Assembly: GCA_033296885.1 (NCBI GenBank) | Contig: MU863919.1 | Coordinates: 124,001-188,000, forward strand | DNA: 64,000 nt | Reading direction: 5' to 3' | From: Triangularia verruculosa | Lineage: Eukaryota; Ascomycota; Sordariomycetes; Sordariales; Podosporaceae | Shown here: positions 20,094 through 31,674 of the stretch, in pieces | How the letters are laid out: the number at the start of each line of letters is the position of its first letter | How positions within the stretch are numbered: the first letter of the stretch is position 1 | Notes under the pieces: generated by a model | What the model was told of the DNA's origin: nothing | Databases searched by the model: none | Seen by the model: the letters and a program-made list of their open reading frames with translations, nothing else | Made by a program: the position numbers and the translations under genes

Positions 20094-21687
20094 GAGGTTT
20101 GGGGTTTTTGGTAGAGAGCATTTCGGGAATTTGGGAGCGAGCTTATGCATTTGTTTACCTCTTGATTGTTGTGTTTGGGTGATTGATTTCTTGATGCTCG
20201 GGAGGGGGCTTTTTAATAGGCGTTTTTTTTTCTCCATTGGCGAATGAGGAGTAAAATAATAAAAGTCAAAGAGGAAAACAAGAAGCTCGAGATATGATAG
20301 AGAGAGGGAGGGAGAGAGAGAAAAAGATTTCTAGGCACGAAGTATATTAGAGGAACTTTTGCGACTTGATGTTTTTTGTAATTATTTGGTTTGTCTTTGT
20401 TGCATCGTTGGCTATTTGACTTGTTTTTTACTCCCCTTGAGAAGCTCGGGCATGTTTGGTACATTTTATAAGATGGCGTGTGGTGGGAGTTGGATAATTA
20501 GCTGGCGTAGATTATTGGAGAGAGGGCGATGTCATGATCTTCAATTTCACATAATGGCCAACACTAACGCTGAGTGCCTACCTGACTTTGAGCATATTGG
20601 CTGACTCGGTGATAACATCCCGTCGTGGCATTTCCCCAGATTATACGATTGCCCTAGAGCGGTATCGGGAAATATAGTGATGGGTTTAGATGGAGGCGTG
20701 AGGTTGTCTGTTGTGTTGCAGTGCATATTATATTGTGCATTTACATCTTCCCTTGTGCATTGCATATGCATGTCTGCATATCATTTACGAGGAGGGAGGG
20801 AGGCTGTAATTCGGGAGGAGGCAGAGACGGGCACAGTAGGCGGGTAGATATCTCTTGTTTCCTCGTCTGTTTGTCTTGTGTGCCGCTGGCTGTTGGTGTT
20901 GGCTGTAAGCGCCGCCGCGGAAGGCTATCTTGTGTGTGGAAGGGCCTTGGGATGGTGTATAGATGGGGTTGTGTTGACCCTCGGGGATAGATTGCCGGCT
21001 GGAAACTGATGTCATACCTCGTCAGCCTGACTGTAGTTACTGCCCAACCTGATCACAACAGTCAATCCAGCTCTTCCTGTCTCGGTCATTCATCGTCACT
21101 CGGTCCAACCATTCCTGCCTCAGTCCTCCACCCTGACCTGAGTCCCTTGATGGCCACCACCACCACCAGCAACAGAAAGAAGGCAGGAGCGAACCACGGT
21201 ATATATATTAGGTCCCGGAACATACTTTCCAACAGCTCCAATACCCTCACCAGGGCGCCACAATTTGTGGTCAGGTCAAATGGTAAGGGTGTTGGAGCTG
21301 TTTCCCCCCAGGGACTTGCAACCGATAGCTCCCTCGTTCGAACCGGAGACAAACCCACGGGTTTTCGTAACCGGCCACCCTTCTCACACCGGTGGGTTGG
21401 TTGGCCGGTGAGCTTTTGGTATTTTTTTTTACGACTTTTCTCTCTTCTAGTGGGATCTTGTTCTGTATTGCTACCACGACCACAGTCACTGAGATAGTTG
21501 TCCCATATGTTGTTTTGAGGGGCTGTCAATGCTTGCTATCACTGATCCAAAGACCAAGAGTTGTCTTTGAAGATGTAAACACAAACCATGACACAGTACA
21601 TCACTGTAGCCACACCACAAGCCAGTAAAGTCAGAAGAAGCCCCGATCAACAGTATCATTCCTTAGGTACTCTAACTCCCCCCCTAA
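20094..21687. other. Intergenic; contains a dispersed structured repeat
   Basis: Holds the 3' flank of the dehydrogenase (with a GA-rich run at 20295-20330) and the repeat copy at 21194-21430. Frames of 70-160 codons here have no codon bias or recognisable similarity. Confidence 0.45.
21194..21430 (+). repeat. Dispersed structured repeat, long copy (possible SINE- or pol III-type element)
   Basis: Begins CCACGGTATATATATTAGG and ends GGCCGGTGAGCTTTTG before a T-run; both ends recur at 52148-52276, where ~105 bases of the middle are missing. Within this copy 21229-21251 (CCAACAGCTCCAATACC...) can pair with 21282-21304 (...AAGGGTGTTGGAGCTG) as a ~20-bp stem. A second short inverted pair (CCGGCCACCC / GGTTGGTTGGCCGG) lies near the end. 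GTTCGAACC at 21336-21344 resembles a pol III B box and TGGTCAGGTCAAATGGT at 21268-21284 an A box. The T-run after the element would serve as a pol III terminator. No coding capacity. Confidence 0.55.
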
Positions 21688-23594
21688 CTACTCCTTCTCA
21701 CTCTCCAAAACAGCCTTGATCATCGCCTGCCCCACCTCCACCGCCCCCTTAAACCTCGGCTCGAAAAACTTTTGAGTAACCGCGAACCTCTCCCTCCAAG
21801 TGTCAAACTGCCTCAAGCTCACACACTCCGCCCACCCGCTCGCCGCAATCGTAAACTGCAAATCGTCCCTCCGAAAGCTCTTATCCTCAATCCCCACCCT
21901 CAAGCACTCATCCAGCAATCCCGGCGTCCTAAACAAATGCTCCGCCACCCCCAGCCACAGCCTAAACAGCGGCGTCGAGCAAATCATGTGGTCATACGGA
22001 ACAATCCCCATGCTAGACCAGCAGTCCACCATCGCCAGCAGGCTCAAATGGTTGTTCGGCAGGCCCCTGACCGGCTTCCCACCACCCTCCGGCCTGTTGA
22101 GCGAGAACCGGTCAAGCAGCTCCTCCTTCAGCAGCGGCTTCTCGGCCCACTTTTTCGGACCCCCCTTGGCGCCAAACACCTTTTCCTTGGCCTTGTACAC
22201 CCGCTCCCTCAGCTCGTCCGCCCTGCCCTCCAGCATGAGATAGAATAACTCTGTAGTGGACCGCGCGAACTGCCCGATCTGCTTGTGCGCCTCGGGGTTC
22301 AGGATCGCCAGGCCGGCGTAGACGTGCCACTTTTGCGCGTAGATCCGCAGCATCAGGTTGATCTTGACGTTCTCGATCCCGCCTACGTATCTCGAGCCTT
22401 CCTCCCAGGGAAACTGGCGGTTGGCGTGCCAGGCTTTGCCCATGGACAGGAACGCGGCGTGGGTCACGGCTTGGGTGTCGGCCGTGATCCGGTCGTGCTC
22501 CTTGGCGGTGAGGTAGACGTGCGTCGAGTCGAGGCATGACAGGACGGCTTCGACCTTGCGGAAGGACTCGTCCGAGGCGCGGTGCTTGATCAACACCAAG
22601 GGTTGACCTCGGGTGTCGACGCTGGGGCCGTGGAGGGAGTGGCAGGAGACAATGTCGACGTCGGAGGGGAGGTACGCCTCAAAGGCCTTGATCTCGGGGT
22701 CTTTGCAGGATGTTTGGCCTCCTACGATGGCGCCTAGACGGGTTGCTATGATGCAGAACAAACAGGTAAGGACATAGGACAGGACGACAGGGACAATGGC
22801 TATGGATGGAACGCACAGGGACCGAACTGCTCGACGACACGACCGATGGCCGCGGCCTCGACGCTGTAAATGATATAATTGCTTGCCCTCGAAACAAGGT
22901 GACCGTTGCGGAGAATTTGTATATTTGTCTAGAGACACAAATATCTCAGCACTGGGTACGGCAGCCGAGAAAATCCCAGGTTAGAAAGAAAGATTGGAAA
23001 AGATCACATCGTACATTGTCTGCAAATTCTTTGGCAAGCTCTTCAAATTTCTCTTCTCTATCGCAGGCCATGACTCTAAACAAAACAAAAAGAAAAAGGA
23101 CCCAAGGATTAGCAACCTTATCCGACCAAAGTTCTGAACTGGAGTTGGGATTGGAAGAAATCTAACGAGTCAATGTTAGCGGGAATCCCACTGAGCATCT
23201 TGACGATAAAAAGGGTTGAGTGATGATAATACGATCAGACAAAAAAAATTAGGTAGCTGAGATTTTTCATCATGGAAAGCCCGCAGCAACCACCGGGCCC
23301 AGAATGGGTGTCCGGCAGCGCCACGAACGATACTCTAGCCAAATGCACTCAAGTCATCATTGTATTGGGGGGGGAGGGGAGGTGCTGGTGTTTGCAAGAA
23401 AGGAAAAAAAAAACGTACCATTTGGGAAGAGCTAGAGTAGCTCAGTGTTGGTTAGTCGGAAAAGTCGAGTAAAAAAAGTATTACCTCCATCCAGCGTTGG
23501 CCAGTCGGCGGGCATACATCTTGCCCATGTCGCCCATGCCAATCAGGCCGATGGTGAAGTCTTTCGACCACGCGAACTCGGATGCTGTCGCCAT
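21688..23594 (-). CDS. TYR1: Prephenate dehydrogenase (NADP+), tyrosine biosynthesis (four exons)
   Basis: Exons 23485-23594, 23015-23075, 22817-22928 and 21688-22745 join in frame to 446 residues, close to yeast Tyr1. The enzyme converts prephenate to 4-hydroxyphenylpyruvate in the cytosol. Marks are the Rossmann start FTIGLIGMGDMGKMYARRLA, then VMACDREEKFEELAKEFA, RNGHLVSRASNYIIYSVEAA, GAIVGGQTSCKDPEIKAFE, VDIVSCHSLHGPSVDTRGQP, DRITADTQAVTHAAFLSMG, ENVKINLMLRIYAQKWHVYA and PYDHMICSTPLFRLWLGVAE. Introns are 409, 86 and 71 nt; the first is unusually long for this window yet the protein is continuous across it. It is transcribed away from the ATS1-like gene, sharing a 372-bp intergenic region. 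Confidence 0.95.
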
Positions 23595-23966
23595 TGTTGT
23601 TTCTCTCGAGCGAAAAGTGGATTTGCAAAGCAAGTGTTTTCCTCGTTGGCAAAAGATCACATCCTCAGCTGGGCACTACGCAAGCTTCCAACTTGTTTTC
23701 TCAAAGCGGAAGAAGTGCAGAATGCGAGGCTGGCCGGCTGCTGTTGCGATTGTTGTTGCGAGTGGGAGAAGAGTGAAAGAAAATTTCTGACTGGAACTGA
23801 ATTTAAGCTTCCCTCGGGTGGGGCTCCCACTGTGCCCACCACGCCCCACATGGGAGAGTGAAACAGTGCGCACTGTGACTCACACATTGCGCTCCATTAA
23901 CCCCAGGACATCTCTCAACATCACCACTTACACCACTCACCCTATCAACCGACAAGCTCAGCCAAA
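23595..23966. promoter_or_regulatory. Shared divergent promoter region, TYR1 and ATS1-like gene
   Basis: 372 bases between two divergent start codons. No TATA box is evident. It includes an imperfect palindromic GCGCACTGTGACTCACACATTGCGC-like section near 23867-23891. Sharing of control elements is inferred from geometry only. Confidence 0.4.
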
Positions 23967-25016
23967 ATGACCACCATCTTATCATTCGGATCAAACGGCT
24001 CAGGCCAGCTAGGTCTAGACCACAAAGAAGACGTCTCCTCCCCTTCCCTCGTCATCTCCCCCCATCCCAGATCAACATTCATCAGCTCCCTCGCCCAAAT
24101 CGCCGCAGGAGGGAACCACACCCTCCTTCTCCTCACCGGCCACATGGTCCTCTCCTCGGGCGTCTTTTACCAAGGCGACGCCAACTCCTCCTTCGCACCT
24201 TTGAGGCTTCCCGATGGCTTGTCAACCCCAATAACCAGCATAGCAGCCACCTGGTCTGCCTCCCTGCTGGCCACCCCCTCCAAAATCTGGAGCTACGGCA
24301 CAGGGTCCAAAGGTGAGCTCGGCCTCGGTCCAGGCGTCACATCTGCGCCTCCATTCCAACAAATCCCCAACTTTCCACCGCCCAACACCAAAATCGTCTC
24401 CTTGTCAGCCAGCATGTCCCACGCGGTTGCACTCCTGGACAACGGTCAGGTATACGGTTGGGGTGCAGGCAGAAAAGGCCAACTAGGCCCTGAGCAGACC
24501 CCTGCAGTCTTTTCGCCAACGCCAATATCTTGTCCCTTTCCCGTGGTGAAAACCCTTTGCGGAAAGGAATTCACTCTTCTCTTGGGCGCTCCCTCAACTG
24601 GGGACTTCCTCATCTTGGGATCGGACAAATTTGGCATCAAGTCCAACGCTCCGCGAGACTTGAAGGGCTGGAAAGACGCAGGTGCCGGCTGGGGGAGCGT
24701 GATCGTGCTGAAGGAAGACGGGTCGCTTGTTAGCTGGGGACGAGATGATCACTGTCAGCTTGCCCCTGCGGACATTGGGCCAGTGGAGAAGATTGCCGTC
24801 GGGAGCGAGCACGCCCTGGCGTTGACAAAGGACGGCCATATACTAGCCTGGGGATGGGGAGAGCACGGGAACTGCGGACCACTCGAAGAGAACGAAAAGA
24901 AGGATCGGGCAAAGCCCATTCATATTCCGCAAGAGTATAACTTGGGAGACCAAGAAATTACAGCTCTAGGGGCCGGGTGCGCCACGAGTTGGGTTGTCTT
25001 TGAGACCAAAAAGTAA
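23967..25016 (+). CDS. RCC1-repeat protein resembling yeast Ats1
   Basis: A single exon of 349 residues made of RCC1-type beta-propeller repeats: ILSFGSNGSGQLGLDH at the start, IWSYGTGSKGELGLG (~106), VYGWGAGRKGQLGPE (~162), LVSWGRDDHCQLAP (~255) and ILAWGWGEHGNCGP (~296), each preceded by an I-A-A-G or S-x-H-(A/T)-L-(A/L)-L strand. The length and the opening resemble yeast Ats1, a cytosolic partner of Nap1 and of the Kti11/Dph3 system linked to diphthamide and wobble-uridine modification, rather than the nuclear exchange factor RCC1. The start ATGACCACC at 23967 is the first Met. Coding changes from C-rich to G-rich around 24650. Confidence 0.85.
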   Translation: MTTILSFGSNGSGQLGLDHKEDVSSPSLVISPHPRSTFISSLAQIAAGGNHTLLLLTGHMVLSSGVFYQGDANSSFAPLRLPDGLSTPITSIAATWSASLLATPSKIWSYGTGSKGELGLGPGVTSAPPFQQIPNFPPPNTKIVSLSASMSHAVALLDNGQVYGWGAGRKGQLGPEQTPAVFSPTPISCPFPVVKTLCGKEFTLLLGAPSTGDFLILGSDKFGIKSNAPRDLKGWKDAGAGWGSVIVLKEDGSLVSWGRDDHCQLAPADIGPVEKIAVGSEHALALTKDGHILAWGWGEHGNCGPLEENEKKDRAKPIHIPQEYNLGDQEITALGAGCATSWVVFETKK

Positions 25017-25277
25017 AGGCAAGAGGCAAAAATGCAAAATATAGTATCGATGAGTACAGCCGCTAAACCACCGCCAAACGCCAAGTTTATGCGGATGACT
25101 GAATTAGTCCGCGAACAAGCCAAACCCGCGCACCTAAATTCATGATTAGCTAAGTTAACGATGCGTAGCAGGTCCTTAAGGCATACCTGTGAAAGCCGCT
25201 GGGTTGGGTCGAGTCCTGAAGTCTGACGGTCGGGCGGTGTGTTATCGGTACCAGTCGACGATTTCTGCAGGTAGCTA

Positions 25278-26689
25278 CTAATACGCAGAGTAGATGGATT
25301 CTGTGATACAAGAGTCAGCAGGGCTCTTTCTGCCTACAGAGGTCTTTAAGTGTTGACGAACAGGGTCACTGGTAGAGTTCCACTCCAGCCGCGCATTCTC
25401 CTCTTCCTCCTCATCCTCGTCAGGGTTGACGGGCGCCCATTGGTGATCCTCGTCAGCCTCATCCTCAGGCGCTGGTCCCATAAACATTGAGTCCTCAGAC
25501 TGAGCCGTCCCGGGAGGCGGCAGCTGTGGCGGGCGAAGATCAAAGGCTGGCGGATGGCGAGGTCTAGCCGGCGTTGGATTCTGCGGTTGCTGTGGTGCCT
25601 GGGCCACAGTTCGTGGAGTTGGCTCCGGGGGAGCTTGCTGTCTGGCACTGGTGGAGAGGGAACTAGCCCTGTGTGATGCGGCATCAAGCTCAGGCCGTGG
25701 GCCCTTTACGGAAGCGTTCGGTCGGGGAGTCTTGTGCCTTTGCTCTTTGGCATCTTTCTCACCAACGGTCATCAAGATGAACTCGCACTTTATGCCGTCG
25801 GCCTTGTAGTATAGCTTCATAGGGCGCCCTGGGTTGCTATATCTTGTGGCTAGCTCTCCGCTGGTAATCTGAGCATGCTGGAGGATGGCGCGAAAGTCCT
25901 TGACACTGATGATGATGTGTAGCTTGTCCTCGACTTGGACGTTGTCAAACTCGTCCATTTCGACCGCGATGTTGGTGTGAAGGGGCTTCTTGAGGACGGT
26001 CTCGCTGTTAACGCCGCCCCGTTTCTGCACCTTTTCCGTGAAACATGTAAAGTTGACGAGGTTGCTCTCCTCGTCGGTGTTGATGTCGAGAAGCTCAATT
26101 CCTGGTCCGAAATGGTCCATGAGTTGTCGAAGGGTCTTTGAAGAGATGGCCCAGTGGTTTCCTGCGTCGTGCTCGTTGAACTTGGCGTGGGTGGGTGCTT
26201 TGACTTCGTATGGCAGAGAATGCGAGGCAGTGATCCCGTTCCTAAAAGAAATCCTAGCAACAAGACGGCTTTTCTTGCCAACGCCATCGTCAATGGCTAC
26301 GTCGCAGCGTTCTATGGAGGCGTCTCTTCCCGGGGCAGTCTCACCGCCGCCTTGGCGTGTTCTGAAGATGGCAAGAAGCGACTTGATGTACAGCTGGCAA
26401 GAGAACTTCTCACGATACTGGGGGCTGCCCTCGAATTTGTACCGGGAAAAGAAGCGATTTGCGGCGAAGGAATAGCAAACATAGGCCGATTTGGATATGT
26501 TCAGCGTTGTTAACGTAAGCTGCAGGCAAACATGTTAATGCAAGCTCAGCCTTCCAAGCAGGCAGAACACCAGACCTTTTCTTTCCTGGCCTCAAGGCAG
26601 ACCTCGTCGCTAAACTTGAACATGCAAGCCAATGCATCATGAAGCACGGCAACGCCATCCTCGCTCAGAGTGAAGTTGAGCACCACCAT
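25278..26689 (-). CDS. rad9: Rad9-type subunit of the 9-1-1 checkpoint clamp (two exons)
   Basis: Exon 1 26576-26689 and exon 2 25278-26519, with a 56-nt intron (GTCTGG...GCAG), give 451 residues. Rad9 forms the PCNA-like Rad9-Rad1-Hus1 ring loaded at DNA damage to activate ATR-type kinase signalling in the nucleus. The N-terminus MVVLNFTLSEDGVAVLHDAL and ISKSAYVCYSFAANRFFSRY, YREKFSCQLYIKSLLAIFR and KTLRQLMDHFGPGIELLDIN are characteristic of the first ~270 residues. The rest is a Pro/Gln-rich, acidic disordered tail (EDEADEDHQW, DEDEEEEENA), expected to be phosphorylated and to bind a TopBP1-type scaffold. The second exon has no early Met, so an ATG-based frame finder would start too late at 26120. 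Confidence 0.92.
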
Positions 26690-27986
26690 CGTGTGTTGCG
26701 TTGAAAATATTCGAGATCATACGTATCGGGATTCTACGCTTAACGGATGAAGTTGGTGGTGTTGGTAGATGCCCCACAGTAAGATGCGCAGGCGGCGGGG
26801 TAGCCCACAGCGGAGGAAGGTTCCAATCCAGTGGAAGAGCCACTAATGTAGGTACCTAAACAGGCCTACCTAGGCTGATGATTAACGTCAGTACGGGAAG
26901 TTGGGAAACGCGCCACCTCCCGTCACGGACGCGGTGAAATTGAAACTTCGCGTCTCAAACGACTCTTCTGAAAGTAGACGCCGACATTACATCGAACCGG
27001 TCAGTGTAGTTTCCTCCTCTGCATCTCATCTCAAAGACCTGAAGGTTCTCAGACAACAGCTATTAATAACCCTACCATTAGTCTTCTCCTGGAGTCTTTC
27101 TCCGTTTATTGGACAGCGGCAGAGTCTCCGTCACTTCCCAAAGCTCTGACCACCCCACATCACACCCCACTTCCCCGCCCTACAAAAACTCTGCCAGCCA
27201 AATCTTCGCTCTCCAAATCTCTTCCTGAACAACACAAACGCAAACCAAGCACCCAGCAAGCAATCCTCGCCCAGTCCAATTCGCGACTCGAAGCCATCCG
27301 TCCTTCGAGTTCCCTCAGCGAACGTCACTCAACGGGCTTTGGCTATAATTGCTTCTCTTTCTTGTCTCCCTCGATCAAGAAACGAGAGAGAAACGCAGTT
27401 ACTTGCGTTCTCTGCTATCAAACATCGAGGCTTTCCTTTCTATCATTCCCCCTCACTCTCCCAAAATCCATATGGCTTCTGATCGAACCATTTCCCGCCT
27501 TTTCCCCAGCACCAAACACAAAAACGAACACCACGATTTGCCTACCTGTGTGCCCTTTAATCAATGCACACCAGGTTAACTAGTTTTTTATCGTTCGCAG
27601 TGGAAGAAAAAACCAACGGCCTAGACAGCCAGTCCAATCCACCCTGCTGCCGAGGTTACTTAAAAGTGCGTCAGCGGGACTAAAACGGACAAACATTTTT
27701 CTTGTTTTGCTTTCGAGTCCTTGTGTGTGTCCATACATGTATCTCCAAAAAAAGATCTATGACTTGTGTCCAAAAAAATTGCCCGCCTGCTATCAGAATT
27801 ATTTCATGGGTCGCGTAAACACAAATATTCCCCCCTATGCACCTGGAAAGAAAATGCCATCCATCACTGGGCTTGGACGGCAGAAATGACAAGCCTGCTG
27901 TCAGTTTCCGTCATCCACCAGTTGGTTCATCTCAAAAGGACAGCCCTGTTGCCCGTCCGTTCGTTACAGCCTCCTCATCAACCACC
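26690..27986. other. Intergenic between rad9 and the Zn2Cys6 gene
   Basis: No supported gene. A plus-strand mini-frame beginning MASDRTISRLFPSTKH at 27472 (35 codons) follows CT-rich leader-like sequence but has no other support. A TACCTAGGC tract sits at about 26848-26878. Confidence 0.4.
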
Positions 27987-30714
27987 TCACGAACTCTCCC
28001 CAATGATATACTTCTCCTGCTGGAAACTCAACAAGAACTTAGCCACCAACCTCCCCGTGTAATTGAACCCGACATCCCTGGGATAAGGATGCTCCTCCAC
28101 ATTCGGCAAGATCGGATCCGCCGTCAAAAAGTCAAGCTCGCTCCCTATGACGCATCACATTAGCAACCATCCCAGACCTTTTGATCAAGGAAAAAAATTA
28201 CTCACAAGCATCATAATCCTCCAAGCTCATCAACCTCCTCAGCCCCCTCACCATCTCCTCCTCGTCCCTCCCCAGCAACCGATCCTCCACCCTCACCGCC
28301 TCGTCCTGCCACTGATCATCCAGCGGATTAAAGCTCTTCTGGCTCACTTCCCTGGAATAAGTCTGGTAAACCATGTGGAACATGATCCCAAACTGTCTAA
28401 ACGGCAGCTGCTCAATCTCCCTGTTCACCCCCAACGCAAAACCCCTCTTGAGAGTCGGACGCTCCCCGTTTCTCAGCGAAATCTCGTTGTCGGAAATGAC
28501 GAAGTTATCGGCTGCCGTCTCTACGCTCTCCATGAAGAGACACAGGACGAGAAAGGCGGCGAGACAGGGAGCCCATTCTTTCCTCAGCTTTGGTTTGAGG
28601 GATTTGGAGAATGATTCGAACAGCAGCTGCATCTCCCGGGTGAGGATGTCGTCGATTAGTGCTTTGAGCTGGCGGTTCAGGAGGCGGGGCGTTACCCAGG
28701 GGTTGGCTGGGTCTAATGGGGGTAGCAGGCCGGCGAGGGAGGAGATGGAGGTTGGGGTGAGGCAGAGGTGACGGGTTAGGATAAAGTGCATCGCGTAGAT
28801 GGACAGCGCGCGCTTGACGATGGCCGAGTCGGTTTTGTGAGCGTAGGTGTGGATTATCGAGAGGATTTTTCTCGGTATGTCCGTGTGTCGGAGGTTGGAA
28901 GTCACCAGAGAGGCGTAGTTTGGCTCGGCGACGATGGAGCCGATGTACTCTTTGACTTTGCGCTTGAGTTCCTCTCTTTGAGTCCCGGTGGTGGCTTTGA
29001 TGTCGAGGCCGATGGGGGCTGAACCACGGGCTTGGAGGTCGACCGTGTTGTGCCCTGTTTGGAGGTGGTAGTGCTGTAGGACGTCGGCGGATAAGGACCG
29101 TGGGGTGAAGAACTTGGCTTTGATCTGTAGCCTGGCCGAAAGCCCAAGGCCCGAGAAGAGCTCGACTGTGCAGGGCCGTTCGACGCCATCGAGGGTAAAG
29201 GACGAGACATTGGATTCGATAAACTGTGTGATCTCTTCCTTGCGGAAGTGGCGGCGGATGAAATCCGGGAAGAGCACGGGCATAAAGTCGGGGAACTGCC
29301 AGCAGACAGCCTGAGGAACCTGATGCGTGAGCTTCACACAGTTTCGGCACGGCCTCTCCATATCGCATTTGACTTTTCTCGCATGGCAGCAAAAGCAAGC
29401 GCCCTTTCGCCTGACTTGAAGAGCAGACTGCTTCGTATCCGTCGCCAACGGACCCTTCCGGCCGCGCTGAGATGGCCTCAACGCCTCGAAGCACTCGAAT
29501 GGATTGCTCTGCAAATTGGGATTCGCCGACTGAGACTGAGCATGCGCATTAATCGTTGAAGGCGTTACGATCAAGAACTTCGCTTGCCCTGCACTGCTCC
29601 CGGAACTTGAAGGCGACGACGGACTCGGTGATTTGCTCTTCCCCTTTTGCTGCCCCTGAGAAGCAGCCATCAACGCACTCAACGTCGAAGAACTCGCCGA
29701 ATCTGTCGGGCTTGCCTTCCGTTTCGTCACCCGGTAGCTATTCCCTGCACTCCCCGAGCTCTTGTTAGTCTTCCTCACCGGTATCGGCGCCGTCTTCGGC
29801 TGCTGCTCCGGCACCACAAACTCCTGCTCCCACTTGATCGCCATCCCCGGGCTTCTCGGCGGCGTACTAGCCGGCGGACTCACACTAGGCGTATACTGCG
29901 CGTAACTCGGCGGGCTTGGGGAAATTGTCTCAAAATTGAAGCCCGGGTCCTCCATGACAAACATTTCCGGGCTGAAATTCGCGCTTGTCGTCAAATTATT
30001 GTTCGTAGGCCCTGTGGTAATCGTTGGGCTGTTAATCAACACCGCCGTTGTGGTCGTCGTAGTCGTCACATGGTGAGTACCATGATCTCCCCTCAAATTC
30101 AACGGTTCCCAGGGCCCTGAGTGGCCAGAGATATCAAAGTTGAGCCCTCCCATTCCAGGAAAGTTCTGTTGATGTTGCTGATATTGCTGCGTATGCTCCA
30201 ACCCAGTCACCACCCCCGGAAAGGTAGGGTTATACAACGAAAAATCTATCCCTCTAATTAGCATATCACTTTTCTCCCAGTAATCCATCAAATACTCACC
30301 ATCAAGCATACCAAACCCCCCATTCCCCACCGTTCCCATCATCCCAATCCCAAGCTGTCCATGCCCATCCCCAACCTGTCCCAAAAACTGTCCCGCATCT
30401 GCCCCCCCAAGCCCGCTCACATCAACATAACTCCCCGAATAATTACTCTGCTGCCCCTGGCTGTGATGATCCCCAACAGGCGACATCGGCCCCCCAATAC
30501 TCCCCGGCCCACCTAGACTCGCCTGCCCAAGCATAGCCCATGAACTCCCCAAACTGTTGCTCAAGCTCGCCGGGCTTGTCATGAAGTTCCCCACCGAGCC
30601 GCCGTCGTTGCTCATCGTGTTGCCGACCGCCGCCATCCAGAACGCCTCGTCTTCCGGGTCGAGGTAATCTGACGACAGGGGCGACGTCCCCGGGGCCGAG
30701 GCTACGGACGCCAT
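27987..30714 (-). CDS. Zn(II)2Cys6 transcription factor (two exons)
   Basis: Exon 1 28206-30714 and exon 2 27987-28144, with a 61-nt intron (GTGAGT...ATAG), give 888 residues. The binuclear zinc cluster lies unusually far in, at Cys440, Cys443, Cys450, Cys456, Cys459 and Cys471 (CFCCHARKVKC then CRNC), preceded by basic RRKGA. The N-terminal 430 residues are Gly/Ser/Gln-rich and disordered, with a QQYQQHQQ stretch and a poly-Thr run; the remainder is a helical regulatory region (VCWQFPDFMPVLFPDFIRRH onward). Without the intron the frame ends a few residues after the donor; splicing adds WSELDFLTADPILPNVEEHP to the end. It is a nuclear DNA-binding regulator of unknown targets. The last Cys spacing (11 residues) is longer than typical. 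Confidence 0.88.
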
Positions 30715-31674
30715 CGTTTCCGGTATTCTCTATCGTCTAGTTGGATATCTTCTCTCTCTCTCTTTTTCGCGCGCGCACTCAAAGCGTTGCCTGCCAGTCC
30801 TGACTTTCAAATCTCTGAGTGGTACGTAGCAAATATATCGCCAGTCGCCGGCAAAGTCGCAGACCGTCTTCTCGTTACACGTTTTCGTTCGCCTTCGTTC
30901 AATCAAATCTCACACACACACAAGTTTCAACAAAGCAACAATCAGAACATGGATATTCCAAAAATTCAAGAGTGCAGTGAGAAAAACGAACATCATTCCA
31001 CAGAGATACAACGTGGGGAGCAAAAGTCCAAGATTCATATCCCCATCGCATAGAACCACCATTCTTGCCGCCCCCCCCAGCCTCCCCCGCTATCCCCAAA
31101 TCAGCGACCGAACCGTTGCACCCGCCGCCAAGCCCCTGAACTCGAACAGACCCGCGCTAAACCCAATTCGATTACCGAATGCCCCCATCGGTAAACCTGT
31201 TGTGCTACACCGAAACCCTCAACACCTGACGGTTCTCGGTATGGGATTTAAAACCGCTCGGTATGACACAGTTGGTTCTCTCTGCCGTGTACCCTTTCTT
31301 CATTTAAAAACAACATGACGGAAACTCTTATTAAGGTTCATGTTGATTACCTATCTATTCCTTCCAGCCTGCTGCTACCTAATTAGCAGGCCCCGAGCCA
31401 AACCGTCGGTAACCATATCGAGGCAACCTTACACAACTTGCAACCACATCAAATAATATCAAATTTATCCAGAAACAAAACATACATTTCTCACAAGACA
31501 TTTCTCAAAATGCCTAGAGCAAGCCAAAACGAAGTAAAAGTGTCAACGCAAAACAAGCAGTACATAAAACGCTTCAAACAAGCCTCTCTCCAAACAAGAA
31601 AGATAATATATATGCAAAGCGCAGAAACGACTGTAGCCTCCGTCCCCCTCTCAAAAGTGATGCTCGCAAAACAG

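Noticed and set aside
18489..20237. 582-residue minus-strand frame opposite the glutamate dehydrogenase
   Set aside because: A long antisense shadow caused by codon bias; no recognisable domain, and the sense strand is a certain gene.
23436..23460. TAGCTCAGTGTTGGTTAG in the first intron of TYR1, resembling the 5' half of a tRNA (A box)
   Set aside because: No T-arm or B box follows at the right distance and no acceptor stem can be drawn; most likely coincidence or a very short relic.
25850..26293. 147-residue Ser/Thr/Arg-rich frame within rad9
   Set aside because: Frame-shifted shadow of rad9 exon 2, which is continuous in the correct frame from 26519.
28505..29494. 329-residue minus-strand frame inside the Zn2Cys6 gene
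   Set aside because: Alternative frame of the transcription-factor exon; Pro/Arg/His-rich shadow.
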